A DNA stretch of 64,000 nucleotides from an uncultured Acetatifactor sp. (lineage in GTDB: Bacteria; Bacillota; Clostridia; Lachnospirales; Lachnospiraceae): positions 62,001 to 126,000 of the forward strand of contig CAJUSI010000081.1 of the NCBI GenBank assembly GCA_910589035.1, given 5' to 3'. Of this stretch, positions 1 to 8,865 are shown piece by piece (position 1 is the stretch's first letter; each line of letters starts with the position of its first letter). The notes under the pieces were generated by a model. That model was given only the letters and a program-made list of their open reading frames with translations, was not told the DNA's origin and searched no databases. A program made the position numbers and the translations under genes.

Positions 1-1
1 C

Positions 2-1195
2 CAACAGGTAAGGAAGGAAATATTTGATATCTGTAAGGAGACAGGATGTAAGATTCGGGCTATTCCCGGAACCTATCAGCTGATTAACGGAGAGGTGTCC
101 GTGTCCAGACTGAGAGAGGTGGAGATAGAAGATCTGCTTGGCAGGGAGCCGGTTAAGACCAAGCTGGATGAGATTCTTGGCTATGTAAGCGGAAAGGTTA
201 TCCTGGTGACAGGCGGAGGCGGCTCCATCGGCAGTGAGCTGTGCAGGCAGATTGCCGCACATTGCCCGAAACAGCTTATCATTGTGGATATTTATGAAAA
301 TAACGCATATGAAATCCAGCAGGAACTGCGCCGGAAATATCCGGAACTGAATCTGGCAGTGCTGATCGCATCGGTGCGCAATACCAATCGTATGGATCAG
401 ATTTTCGCCGCATACCGGCCGGATATTGTATATCATGCGGCGGCTCATAAACATGTGCCGTTGATGGAGGACAGCCCCAATGAGGCAGTGAAAAACAATG
501 TGCTGGGCACATGGAAGGTAGTACAGGCGGCCGATAAATGGAAGGTGAGACGCTTTGTCATGATCTCCACGGATAAGGCGGTGAATCCCACCAATATTAT
601 GGGGGCAACCAAGCGGATCTGCGAGATGATCATACAGACCTATAACAACCATTCGGATACGGAATTTGTGGCAGTGCGCTTCGGCAATGTGCTGGGAAGC
701 AACGGCAGCGTAATTCCTCTTTTTAAGAAGCAGATTGCCGAGGGAGGTCCCATTACGGTGACGGATCCGGATATCATCCGCTACTTTATGACGATTCCTG
801 AGGCGGTATCCCTGGTGCTGCAGGCGGGAGCTTATGCAAAGGGGGGCGAGATCTTTGTGCTTGATATGGGGGAACCGGTGAAAATCCTTGATCTGGCCAG
901 GAACCTGATCAAATTGTCCGGATATAAGGTGGGGGAGGATATAGAAATCAGATTTACCGGACTCAGGCCAGGGGAGAAGCTGTATGAAGAGATGCTGATG
1001 GCGGAAGAGGGAATGCAGGAGACTGCCAATAAGATGATTCACATCGGACAGCCGATTCAGATTGAAGAAGACAAATTCCTGGAACAGCTGAAGGAACTGA
1101 AAGAATATGTGGAGCAGGAGCCGGATGATATACGGGAATATATTATGCGGATAGTGCCGACCTATATACCCAAAGAGGCAGACCGGCAATGTTAA
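2..1195 (+). CDS. UDP-GlcNAc 4,6-dehydratase, WbpM/CapD type (5' truncated)
   Basis: The reading frame is open from the left edge, so the start and the N-terminal membrane part of this usually ~600-residue family lie outside the window; 397 codons remain. The Rossmann motif is VTGGGGSIGSE. The region STDKAVNPTNIMGATKR has Met where ordinary SDR enzymes have Tyr, as in the WbpM/PglF subgroup. Further family motifs are AAAHKHVPLMED and RPGEKLYEE. The family makes UDP-4-keto-6-deoxy-GlcNAc at the cytoplasmic membrane as a precursor of amino-deoxy sugars. A Met at position 95 is internal because homologous sequence continues upstream of it. The family assignment is strong; the exact sugar product is inference. 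Confidence 0.9.
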   Translation, partial: QQVRKEIFDICKETGCKIRAIPGTYQLINGEVSVSRLREVEIEDLLGREPVKTKLDEILGYVSGKVILVTGGGGSIGSELCRQIAAHCPKQLIIVDIYENNAYEIQQELRRKYPELNLAVLIASVRNTNRMDQIFAAYRPDIVYHAAAHKHVPLMEDSPNEAVKNNVLGTWKVVQAADKWKVRRFVMISTDKAVNPTNIMGATKRICEMIIQTYNNHSDTEFVAVRFGNVLGSNGSVIPLFKKQIAEGGPITVTDPDIIRYFMTIPEAVSLVLQAGAYAKGGEIFVLDMGEPVKILDLARNLIKLSGYKVGEDIEIRFTGLRPGEKLYEEMLMAEEGMQETANKMIHIGQPIQIEEDKFLEQLKELKEYVEQEPDDIREYIMRIVPTYIPKEADRQC

Positions 1196-1276
1196 GGACT
1201 ATAAAACTACATTATAGACAAAATGTGCATATAAAGTTTGGGCAAAATGCAGACTGCGGAAATGATGAAACTCAGC

Positions 1277-1305
1277 TTGATAAAGCGTCCCCTGTATGAT
1301 AAAAT
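1277..1305 (+). promoter_or_regulatory. Sigma-A promoter
   Basis: TTGATA, a 17-nt spacer, then TAAAAT. Transcription would start near 1312 and give a ~200-nt leader ahead of the gene at 1519. Confidence 0.6.
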
Positions 1306-1403
1306 AGAAGTGTGTTAAAGCGGTGCACTCCATTTATCCTGGAAGTATTGTCAGTCTTACAGGTATAAAGATGACTTTCTGTCAAGAGATAAAAGATAAG
1401 ATT

Positions 1404-1429
1404 GGCGGCTTAGCTTCGGCTGGGCCGCC
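1404..1429 (+). other. Leader hairpin with UUCG tetraloop
   Basis: GGCGGC pairs with GCCGCC around an inner AGC-TTCG-GCT hairpin. Only TTGCTTTATAA follows, so it is a weak terminator or attenuator candidate rather than a clear terminator. Confidence 0.4.
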
Positions 1430-1518
1430 TTGCTTTATAAGGACGGATTCAGTCTTCCTGGAGAAATACTTTTATACGGTATATGTGGAGTTGTTTTTTA
1501 ACTAAGGAGGGGAATAAC

Positions 1519-1803
1519 TTGATTAAAGCATTATGTAAAAAGTCGGATGCCAGAAAATATGGTCTGGCTGCTCAGATCGCAGATAAGGATGCGGAGATCG
1601 CCGATTTGAAGGCGGAGGTGGCCAGACAGCACGCCCGAAATGATGAATTGTGTATTGAAAACAGACAACTGAATATTAGAAATTCCGAGTTAAATGCCGC
1701 ATATGCATGCCTGAGTGAAATATTACGCAACAGGGGTGTCTCTGCCGTAATGCAATACAATACGGACAGAAAGGAAGAAGCCAGGACAATTTACAGGACA
1801 TAA
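1519..1803 (+). CDS. Small coiled-coil protein, unknown function
   Basis: This is a 94-residue protein starting at TTG 1519. That start is chosen because AAGGAGGGG lies 5-13 nt upstream; the in-frame ATG at 1483 has no such site. The centre (about residues 20-60) is a heptad-like coiled coil rich in A, E, D, L and N. There is no signal peptide or membrane segment. It has its own promoter (1277) and sits between the dehydratase and glf. I do not recognise the family. A scaffold or chain-length-related role would be speculation. Confidence 0.6.
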   Translation: MIKALCKKSDARKYGLAAQIADKDAEIADLKAEVARQHARNDELCIENRQLNIRNSELNAAYACLSEILRNRGVSAVMQYNTDRKEEARTIYRT

Positions 1804-1811
1804 AGAATATT

Positions 1812-1840
1812 TTGACATGCAGATGGAAATGTAGTAACAT
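1812..1840 (+). promoter_or_regulatory. Sigma-A promoter for glf
   Basis: TTGACA, a 17-nt spacer, then TAACAT, ending about 34 nt before the glf start. Confidence 0.5.
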
Positions 1841-1873
1841 GAGAACACGCATGCGGAAAGGATGATGTGCAGG

Positions 1874-2977
1874 ATGAAATATGATTATCTGGTGGTGGGA
1901 GCCGGGCTGTTCGGCGCAGTGTTTGCGCATGAGGCGAAAAAGAGGGGAAAGACATGCCTGGTAGTGGAGAAAAGGAACCATATCGGGGGAAATATATACT
2001 GTGAAGAAATCCATGGGATACAGGTGCACAGATATGGGGCGCATATTTTTCATACCTCTGACAGAAAAATATGGGAGTACGCGAATCAGTTCGCAGAGTT
2101 CAACCACTATATTAATGCTCCCATAGCCCGGTATAAGGGGGAGCTTTACAATCTCCCCTTCAATATGAATACTTTCAGCAAAATGTGGGGAATTGCGACG
2201 CCGGAGGAAGCCAGGGAGAGAATCCGTGCCCAGATTGCTGATTTGGGAATCACCGAGCCGGAGAATCTGGAGGAACAGGCTCTGTCCCTGGTGGGCCGGG
2301 ATGTGTACGAGAAACTGGTCAAGGGGTATACGGAAAAACAGTGGGGACGGGACTGCAGGGAGCTGCCTCCCTTTATCATCAGGCGTCTCCCCCTTCGCTT
2401 TACCTATGACAATAATTACTTTAACGACAGGTTTCAGGGTATACCCGTGGGCGGATATACGAAGATCGTGGAGAAGCTGCTGGAGGGAACGGAAGTGCGG
2501 CTAAATACCGATTACCTGGAGCACAGGGAGGAGCTGAACAGCCTGGCAGAGAAAATAATCTATACAGGAATGATCGACCGGTTTTACGGGTATTGTCTTG
2601 GCGTGCTGGAGTATCGTTCGCTTCGGTTTGAGACGGAGGAACTGGAAACGGATAATTATCAGGGGAATGCAGTGGTAAATTATACGGAGCGGGAGGTTCC
2701 CTATACCAGAATCATCGAACACAAGCATTTTGAGTTCGGGCAGCAGCCGGTTACCATTATTTCCCGGGAATACCCATGCGAATGGAAGAAAGGGGACGAA
2801 CCCTACTATCCCATCAATGATGAGAAAAATAATGCGCTCTATGAACGGTACAGAGAGCTGGCGGGTAAAGAGGGCAGGGTGATTTTCGGCGGCAGGCTTG
2901 GCGGATACCGGTATTACGATATGGATAAGGTGATCGCGGCTGCATTGGAGCTATGCTCCGTGGAACTGGGAGCTTAG
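1874..2977 (+). CDS. glf: UDP-galactopyranose mutase
   Basis: This flavoenzyme interconverts UDP-galactopyranose and UDP-galactofuranose in the cytosol, supplying Galf donors. The N-terminal FAD motif is VGAGLFGAVFAHE, followed by VVEKRNHIGGN and the family motif RYGAHIFHTS. The conserved C-terminal FGGRLGGYRYYDMD binds FAD. Its 367 residues are the usual length. ATG 1874 is preferred because AAAGGA (1857-1862) is correctly spaced; ATG 1862 and 1865 are in frame but overlap that site. It has its own promoter at 1812. Its presence indicates Galf residues in the glycan made by the locus. Confidence 0.95.
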   Translation: MKYDYLVVGAGLFGAVFAHEAKKRGKTCLVVEKRNHIGGNIYCEEIHGIQVHRYGAHIFHTSDRKIWEYANQFAEFNHYINAPIARYKGELYNLPFNMNTFSKMWGIATPEEARERIRAQIADLGITEPENLEEQALSLVGRDVYEKLVKGYTEKQWGRDCRELPPFIIRRLPLRFTYDNNYFNDRFQGIPVGGYTKIVEKLLEGTEVRLNTDYLEHREELNSLAEKIIYTGMIDRFYGYCLGVLEYRSLRFETEELETDNYQGNAVVNYTEREVPYTRIIEHKHFEFGQQPVTIISREYPCEWKKGDEPYYPINDEKNNALYERYRELAGKEGRVIFGGRLGGYRYYDMDKVIAAALELCSVELGA

Positions 2978-3187
2978 CCGGGAAGGCCTGCGCTTCCGGT
3001 AAAATTTTGCTTCCGGCCTGTTCCGGCTGGCTCCTGGGAACTGCACACGCTCCGGCAAAAAAGGCTGAAGCCTGTCAGGGACGCATAATTCGATTCAGTG
3101 CATGGGGCAGGTGCGCAGCGCAATCCTGAGCAAAATGACAAAGCAGGAAACAAAGATGCAAAGAAGGCTCAGAAAGGATACACACAG

Positions 3188-4129
3188 ATGGACAGAATAG
3201 CAGTATTAATTCCCTGTTACAATGAAGCGCAGACGATTGCCAGGGTAGTGCAGGATATTCATGAGGCGCTGCCGGAGGCCGTGGTCTATGTGTATGATAA
3301 TAATTCCACCGATAAGACTGCAGAGCTGGCAAAGGAACAGGGAGCAGTAGTCCGGTATGAGCACAGGCAGGGCAAGGGGAATGTGATTCGCAGGATGTTT
3401 CGGGAGATAGATGCGGAATGCTATCTGATGATTGACGGAGATGATACTTATCCGCTGGACTGCGCAAGGAAAATGACGGATCAGGTGCTTTATGAGGGGG
3501 CGGATATGGTGGTGGGGGACAGGCTGTCCTCTACCTATTTTGAGCAAAATAAAAGGCCTTTTCACAACTTCGGCAATTCCCTTATGCGCACAGGAATTAA
3601 CTGGCTGTTTCATACTGACATCAAGGATATCATGACGGGATACAGAGCATTTGGGTACGAATTTGTGAAAACTTTTCCCGTGTTTTCCAAGGGCTTTGAG
3701 ATTGAGACGGAGATGACCATCCATGCGGTTAACTATAACATGCAGGTGGAAAATGTGATTGTGGAGTACCGTGACAGGCCGGAGGGCAGCGTATCCAAGC
3801 TGAATACCTACAGCGACGGCTTCCGTGTAATCCGCAAGATGCTGCAATTATACAGGAACTATAAGCCGCTGCAGTTTTTTGGAGCCATCGGATTGCTGCT
3901 TGGGGCGGCGGCGCTTTTGTTTATGCTTCCTATTTTGGGAGAATATCTGCGGACGGGTCTGGTGCCGCGTTTCCCCACCCTGATTGTGTGCGGCTTCATG
4001 GTGCTGGCAGGGATCCAGTCCTTTTTTGCGGGAATGATTCTGGAGGTCCTGAGCGCCAAGGATAAGAGAGATTTTGAATACCGCCTGATGAAAATCAGCG
4101 TCCAGAAGAGAGAAATCAATGCCCGGTGA
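3188..4129 (+). CDS. GT2 glycosyltransferase, polyprenyl-phosphate type, membrane anchored
   Basis: A 313-residue DPM1/GtrB-like enzyme that probably transfers a sugar from a nucleotide donor to a polyprenyl phosphate at the inner face of the membrane. The GT-A domain begins VLIPCYNEAQTIARV and has the acidic motif DGDDTYPLD. The segments MTGYRAFGYEFVKTFP and YRDRPEGSVSKLNTY are typical of the dolichyl-phosphate sugar synthase group. Two C-terminal hydrophobic segments follow (about residues 230-250 and 265-290). ATG 3188 has AGAAAGGA 10 nt upstream; the in-frame upstream ATG 3098 lacks one. It is followed within 22 nt by the acetyltransferase. The donor sugar is unknown. Confidence 0.85.
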   Translation: MDRIAVLIPCYNEAQTIARVVQDIHEALPEAVVYVYDNNSTDKTAELAKEQGAVVRYEHRQGKGNVIRRMFREIDAECYLMIDGDDTYPLDCARKMTDQVLYEGADMVVGDRLSSTYFEQNKRPFHNFGNSLMRTGINWLFHTDIKDIMTGYRAFGYEFVKTFPVFSKGFEIETEMTIHAVNYNMQVENVIVEYRDRPEGSVSKLNTYSDGFRVIRKMLQLYRNYKPLQFFGAIGLLLGAAALLFMLPILGEYLRTGLVPRFPTLIVCGFMVLAGIQSFFAGMILEVLSAKDKRDFEYRLMKISVQKREINAR

Positions 4130-4150
4130 TGCGGGCAGGGAGGTATAAAA

Positions 4151-4690
4151 ATTAAGCAATATATTGATGAGAAAGCAGGGATATACCTGCGCCTTATGAC
4201 GCCGGCAGATACGGATCTGATTATTGCATGGCGCAACAGCGGTCCGGTGCGCAGAAACTTTATCTATCAGGCCCCGTTTACCAGGCAGGGACATGAAATC
4301 TGGACAAAAACCATGATCGACACCAAAAGGGCGGTGCAGATGATAATATGTGATCTTACCGGCGGAAAACCTCTGGGAAGCGTGTACATCCGGGATATTG
4401 ACAGAGAGCATAACAAGGCGGAGTACGGTATTTTTATCGGGGAGGCTCAGGCCCGGGGCAGAGGAATCGGCACCTCCGCCGCAAGGCTCATGCTTCGTTA
4501 CTGCTTTGAGGAGGAGGGGCTCCACAGAATCTACCTGCGAGCCCTTTCGGACAATGTGCAGGCGCTGCGCAGCTACGAGAAAGCGGGTTTCGTAAAGGAG
4601 GCCTGCTTAAGGGATGATGTGCGAATCGGCGGGCAATACCGGGATATTATATGGATGGCGGCGATCAATCCCCTTCCGGAGCATCCCTGA
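4151..4690 (+). CDS. GNAT N-acetyltransferase, PseH/RimL-like, apparent ATT start
   Basis: An acetyl-CoA-dependent N-acetyltransferase, probably acting on an amino-dideoxy sugar nucleotide. The core has the WRN motif near the N-terminus, IRDIDREHNKAEYGIFIG, the acetyl-CoA loop ARGRGIGTSAAR and NVQALRSYEKAGF. The first in-frame ATG (4196) would cut off the first beta strand (IYLRLM). Homologous-looking sequence reaches back to 4151, where ATT is placed 7 nt after GGGAGG. Alternatively, loss of one A in the AAAAA run at 4147-4151 would join this frame to ATG 4129, which overlaps the preceding stop. Substrate by context: the 4-amino sugar made by the WecE-like enzyme or the dehydratase product (inference). 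Confidence 0.75.
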   Translation: MKQYIDEKAGIYLRLMTPADTDLIIAWRNSGPVRRNFIYQAPFTRQGHEIWTKTMIDTKRAVQMIICDLTGGKPLGSVYIRDIDREHNKAEYGIFIGEAQARGRGIGTSAARLMLRYCFEEEGLHRIYLRALSDNVQALRSYEKAGFVKEACLRDDVRIGGQYRDIIWMAAINPLPEHP

Positions 4691-4858
4691 AGCTTTGGCT
4701 TCCGTTCAGGGCCGGGCAGATTTACATTGAGGGGTACAGGCAGGACAATTTGCCGGTGGCCTGTACCTGGCCTGTGGCGCAGATACGGCTCGGACAGCGG
4801 GAAAACCAGGCTGCTCAACAGGGGACGGAGCGCTCCAGGCCGCAGATAAGGAGGAATT

Positions 4859-5803
4859 ATGGATTCTATTAAAAAAATCAGCTTTGTGATCCCGTGTTAC
4901 CGGTCGGAACAGACGCTGCCGCTTGTAGTGGCGGAGATCCGGGAGAAGATGACGACCATGCAGCAATATCAGTATGATATTTTTCTGGTAAACGACTGTT
5001 CTCCGGACGGCACGCTGGAAGTAATCCGCAGATTATGCCGGGAAGACGATAAGATCAAAGGGATTGATTTCGCCAGAAATTTCGGGCAGCATTCCGCGCT
5101 GATGGCCGGACTGCGCTATTCGGACGGGGATTATGTGGTATGCCTGGATGACGATGGGCAGACGCCGGCAGATGAAGTGGACAAGCTGATTGGCAGTCTG
5201 GAAGAAGGATATGATGCGGTATATGCAAGATATGACCATAAACAGCATTCGGCATTCCGGAATTTCGGCAGCGCGCTGAACGAGCGCATGACGCGCATGA
5301 TGCTTGGAAAACCGGCGCAGCTGTATGTTTCCAGCTACTTTGCGGTAAAGCGTTTTGTGGTGGAGGATATGATCCGCTATGAGAATTCCTATCCCTATGT
5401 GATCGGGCTCGTACTGCGCGCTACCGGAAAGATTGCCAATGTGAATGTCCGGCATAGAGAGCGGGAGATAGGCACTTCGGGCTATAATTTAAAAAGGTTG
5501 GTGGGCTTGTGGTTTAACGGCTTTACGGCATTCTCGGTAAAGCCGCTCAGGATTGCCACTGCCATGGGGGCGGTCAGCGCTGCGATCGGATTTCTCTACG
5601 GCTTCTATACCATTGTCAAACGTCTGGTACTTCCCGATGTGCCGATGGGGTTCAGCTCCACAATGTCAGCCATTGTTTTTTTCGGCGGTATGATTATGCT
5701 GATGCTTGGGCTGATCGGAGAATATGTGGGACGTATCTATATCAGCCTGAATAATTCACCCCAATATGTGATCCGGGAAAAAATCAACCTGAGAGAATTA
5801 TGA
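4859..5803 (+). CDS. GT2 glycosyltransferase, GtrB/bactoprenol type
   Basis: A 314-residue membrane-anchored glycosyltransferase. The GT-A domain opens with ISFVIPCYRSEQTLP and carries FLVNDCSPDGT, FARNFGQHSALMAGL and the metal-binding CLDDDGQTP. The GTSGYNLKRL segment and two C-terminal hydrophobic hairpins (about residues 232-256 and 267-292) place it with GtrB-like polyprenyl-phosphate glycosyltransferases, which charge a lipid carrier for GT-C enzymes. AAGGAGG precedes the ATG. The upstream gap (4691-4858) holds two stable hairpins but no gene; the better one pairs GGTACAGGC with GCCTGTACC. It converges with the disrupted SGNH gene, 23 nt away. The sugar is unknown. Confidence 0.87.
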   Translation: MDSIKKISFVIPCYRSEQTLPLVVAEIREKMTTMQQYQYDIFLVNDCSPDGTLEVIRRLCREDDKIKGIDFARNFGQHSALMAGLRYSDGDYVVCLDDDGQTPADEVDKLIGSLEEGYDAVYARYDHKQHSAFRNFGSALNERMTRMMLGKPAQLYVSSYFAVKRFVVEDMIRYENSYPYVIGLVLRATGKIANVNVRHREREIGTSGYNLKRLVGLWFNGFTAFSVKPLRIATAMGAVSAAIGFLYGFYTIVKRLVLPDVPMGFSSTMSAIVFFGGMIMLMLGLIGEYVGRIYISLNNSPQYVIREKINLREL

Positions 5804-5826
5804 AGAGGGGCAGCGAAAAGAGATCT

Positions 5827-7232
5827 TCAGCGAATCAGACTGATGATCTTTTCTCCGATCAAATAGCGGAAGGCCTCATTGGGATGAACCTGATCCGGCA
5901 GATATTGCATCCAGTTTCCGCGGTTGACATCAAAACCGCGGTAAGTATCCAGAATATCCGTATGTAATTCTTCGGAGAGGGAGAAAACCGCGTCCACATA
6001 ATCTTCCAGAATATAATTTCCTTCTCCAATCTGCATGGTTCCATGATCATAATAGGAGATATAGTTGGGAGTACAGAGGATGATTTGGGCATCCGGAAAG
6101 CGGGATCGCAGAATGGTTACTGCCGTACGGATGGCACCGCTATAAGTGGCGGGATCGTAAGGATCCGTCTCCGAGGAAACGGGATAGCCGTTAAAATAGT
6201 CATTGAGTCCATAATAAAGGATAAAACAGGTTTTTTCTTCCGGGAAGACGGGAAGCGCCAGATAGGAGGAAAGCCCCTGATATACCTGGGTTTCTTCAGG
6301 AATGCGGGAACAGTTCTGTTCTGCAAGGGCAGATGCAATTTCCGGAAGTGTAAAAGAAAACTTGGAATTCCGGGCAGCACTGAAACCTCCAAGTCCGCAG
6401 TTGAATACTTTTGCATTCGTAAAAGCGGCTGCAATTCCCGGGATGGAGGTGCTGTCAATGCAATTTCCGATCACACTGTCGCCCAGAAATATCAGATTGT
6501 AATCGGAGAGATCCGGATAAGCGACAGAGGCGCTTCGTATTTCATGGGTTAATTCTGTCAACTCCAGGGAAAAGGAGGAGGAATTATCCTCCGTGATAAA
6601 GTATTCATGCAGATAATCACTGTGAAGCATAATTGACTGGGCAACGGATTCGTTTACCAGCCATTGATCACAATAATTTCCCGGATTATTTATCAGCCAT
6701 TCCTGAGCTCCCATAAAATAAAAGTGAGAATTGGGAATTGCCGGCGCGGCAGTAATAAAACGGTTATAGGCTTCCAGGACAGAGATATACTCTTCCTCCG
6801 ATAAGCTTCTCCAATATTCGGCGGAAGGATACGCAAGTATGATTTCGAAATATGAGCCGGGATAGGAAGCAATCAGTTTCTGAACACTTTCCGGATCCGC
6901 TATATCCGGCCGGATGCCCAGATATACGGTGCTGACAATGTTCCCGGACCTTGCCATAAGCCTCATGTACTGTTTCAAAACGGATAGATCGGGAATGCAG
7001 CAGGAGGATTTAAAAACAGTCATGCCCCGGTAGAAAAGGAAATCCTCCACCTAGTGTCTACGGGATACATGGAGAAAAATACAGTGTCATACTGCTGAGA
7101 AAGAAGCTGACGGTAATCTTCCCTCCGGGCTCTCGGCATATGAAAAAACAAAAATATAAAGAATGCTATGCCGAATAAAAGCAAAGAGGCGAAAATGATA
7201 TTTCTTTTTTTCATCTGATTGAATTTTCTCAC
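5827..7232 (-). pseudogene. SGNH/GDSL hydrolase-like protein, frameshifted
   Basis: Two overlapping frames make one gene. The upstream part starts at GTG 7232 (AGGAGG 9 nt before) and encodes a short tail, a signal/anchor helix (residues about 12-30) and the beginning of the ectodomain. It stops shortly after 7050. The second frame (7050 down to 5827) continues the same fold with FLGDSVIGN (block I), YYGLNDYF (GxND) and DQVHPNE (catalytic D and H). Restoring one G at the GG near 7050 rejoins them. The product would be a membrane-anchored extracytoplasmic esterase or acyltransferase-like protein, related to the proteins at 8866 and 15261. It lies antisense to the surrounding operon. Real decay, phase variation or an assembly indel are all possible. 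Confidence 0.75.
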
Positions 7233-7290
7233 TAAGAGCTTCCTCCTTCTGCCATGTGCAGACAAAGTCCCCGGGGTTCGAACAGAAACC

Positions 7291-7321
7291 ATTATAGTTT
7301 AATAGCAATATTTTATATCAA
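7291..7321 (-). promoter_or_regulatory. Possible promoter for the disrupted SGNH gene
   Basis: Read on the minus strand: TTGATA, a long 19-nt spacer, then a perfect TATAAT. It is divergent from the plus-strand promoter at 7413. The spacer length makes it tentative. Confidence 0.3.
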
Positions 7322-7412
7322 TCATGCGGCGAATACAAGCGTATTTTATCGGCGGTTTTCTGCTGAAGCCATTTGCAGAATTGTCGAAGGATTGTCGGCA
7401 TTGCAGTACCGC

Positions 7413-7442
7413 TTGACAAAAGTGGCAGGCGTTCGATAGAAT
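7413..7442 (+). promoter_or_regulatory. Sigma-A promoter
   Basis: TTGACA, an 18-nt spacer, then TAGAAT. The -10 box overlaps the ATG at 7441, which rules that ATG out as the start of the next gene and supports ATG 7498. Confidence 0.6.
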
Positions 7443-7497
7443 GTCACATAGAACATGCATGCACAGAATGGTCCGGCAGGGCAGTGGAGGAATGAAA

Positions 7498-8694
7498 ATG
7501 GAAGAGGGCGGCGGGAAAAAGAGCATCGGAAAAAAGAAGGAGTATGCCGTATTCGCATTATGGGGAATCATTATTGTTTATGGACTGTTATGCCTGTACC
7601 TTTTCTATATGCAGTCCATTCAGCCCCTGGACGGTAATAATCGGTACTTTCAATCGGACTTGCCCTATCATATCAGTATGATTGTGGATGACGGATGGTA
7701 TTACAGCTTTACGGCCTATGCCTGGCAGCTCTTATACTGGCTTGGAGGGAAGAGCACGGTGCTGATTGCGGCGTTCCTGGCAGCAGTGGCGGTGTTTACC
7801 GTTTTGCTGACGGAGAAGCTGCTGCGGATGCTTTTGAAGCGCAAGGCTGCGGACGCGCTGACGCTGGCCGCAGCTCTCGGATTAAATCTGGTTATGGCTT
7901 TTTACTGGAGCTACGCGGGACAGTACCGTTATGTGAGTTATCAGTCGGGAAATCTCTGGCATAATTCCACATACCAGTGTATGAAGCTTGCATCGCTGGC
8001 GGTTATGATCGTTTATATAAAAACAGAGCAGGGTTACAGACAGAAAATAACCCGTGGGCAATGGATACTCCTTGCAGGGCTTCTGACGCTGTGCACCGGA
8101 ATCAAACCCAGCTTTTTGACGGTATTTGCTCCGGTTCTGGCAGTGAAACTGGCTGCCGATCTGTGCAGGAAAGTACCCTTCCGCCAGGTTTTTCTGCTGG
8201 GGAGTACTGTTCTGCCGGCCTGCGGTGTGGTTTTGTGGCAGAGCACAGTGCTGTTTGGGCAGGAAACGGGAAACGGGATGGCATTTGCGCCCTGGTATGT
8301 TTTTTCCCTGCATGCCAACAAAACGAAGCTGGCGGTACTCTGCTCCATTGCGTTCCCCCTGGTGGTATTGCTTTTTTCATTTAAGGAACTATGGAAGGAC
8401 AGGCAATATCTTTTTGTGTGGGGTATGACCGGAGTGGGGTTTTTGCAGGCGCTCTGTCTGGCGGAGACAGGGAGCCGCTCCAGGGACGGGAATTTCCTGT
8501 GGGGCTATTGCTTCACTATATTTCTGGTTTTTGTATTCAGTGTTGAGAAGTGGCTGCATTTTCCGGAAAAGAAAGAGCATCCCCGTCTTTATAAAGCGGC
8601 GTTTGGACTGGGAGGGTGTGTGCTGGCTTATCAGCTTTACTGCGGGGTATTATTTTTCGCAAGGCTCTTGACGGGAGCGACTTATTTTATGTGA
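7498..8694 (+). CDS. Multi-pass membrane protein, GT-C-like candidate
   Basis: A 398-residue integral membrane protein with about nine hydrophobic segments. After the first helix comes an extracytoplasmic loop with FQSDLPYHISMIVDDGWYY; the acidic residues there resemble the first-loop Asp of GT-C glycosyltransferases, which use polyprenyl-phosphate sugars. The start at 7498 is set by GGAGG (7486-7490) and by the promoter covering the earlier ATG. A perfect hairpin GGGATGAT/ATCATCCC at 8696-8720 follows the stop but lacks a U tract. By context it could use donors made by the GT2 enzymes at 3188, 4859 or 9722. Family not named with certainty. Confidence 0.7.
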   Translation: MEEGGGKKSIGKKKEYAVFALWGIIIVYGLLCLYLFYMQSIQPLDGNNRYFQSDLPYHISMIVDDGWYYSFTAYAWQLLYWLGGKSTVLIAAFLAAVAVFTVLLTEKLLRMLLKRKAADALTLAAALGLNLVMAFYWSYAGQYRYVSYQSGNLWHNSTYQCMKLASLAVMIVYIKTEQGYRQKITRGQWILLAGLLTLCTGIKPSFLTVFAPVLAVKLAADLCRKVPFRQVFLLGSTVLPACGVVLWQSTVLFGQETGNGMAFAPWYVFSLHANKTKLAVLCSIAFPLVVLLFSFKELWKDRQYLFVWGMTGVGFLQALCLAETGSRSRDGNFLWGYCFTIFLVFVFSVEKWLHFPEKKEHPRLYKAAFGLGGCVLAYQLYCGVLFFARLLTGATYFM

Positions 8695-8809
8695 GGGGAT
8701 GATAAAGGCGGCATCATCCCAGACAGCCATTTTCCGACAGCTTTATTGCGGGAATTGCGGGGAAAAACAGACACGGAAAAAGAAGAGCAGAAATTTCGGC
8801 AGTCCTGAG

Positions 8810-8838
8810 TATACAAATGGTTATTTCTGTGCTAAAAT
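8810..8838 (+). promoter_or_regulatory. Possible promoter for SGNH gene
   Basis: TATACA, a 17-nt spacer, then TAAAAT, 28 nt before the ATG at 8866. The -35 box is poor. Confidence 0.35.
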
Positions 8839-8865
8839 GAACTGATAAATCAGGAGAAAGAATTT

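Larger units (their letters stand above)
1196..1518 (+). other. Intergenic leader region between dehydratase and small coiled-coil gene
   Basis: No convincing gene is seen. The stretch holds a sigma-A promoter (1277-1305), then a transcribed leader of about 200 nt with a UUCG-loop hairpin (1404-1429), ending in the ribosome binding site of the gene at 1519. Confidence 0.5.

Noticed and set aside
7441..7497. ATG 7441 as start of the membrane protein
   Set aside because: It overlaps the -10 box of the promoter at 7413-7442; ATG 7498 has GGAGG at the right distance.
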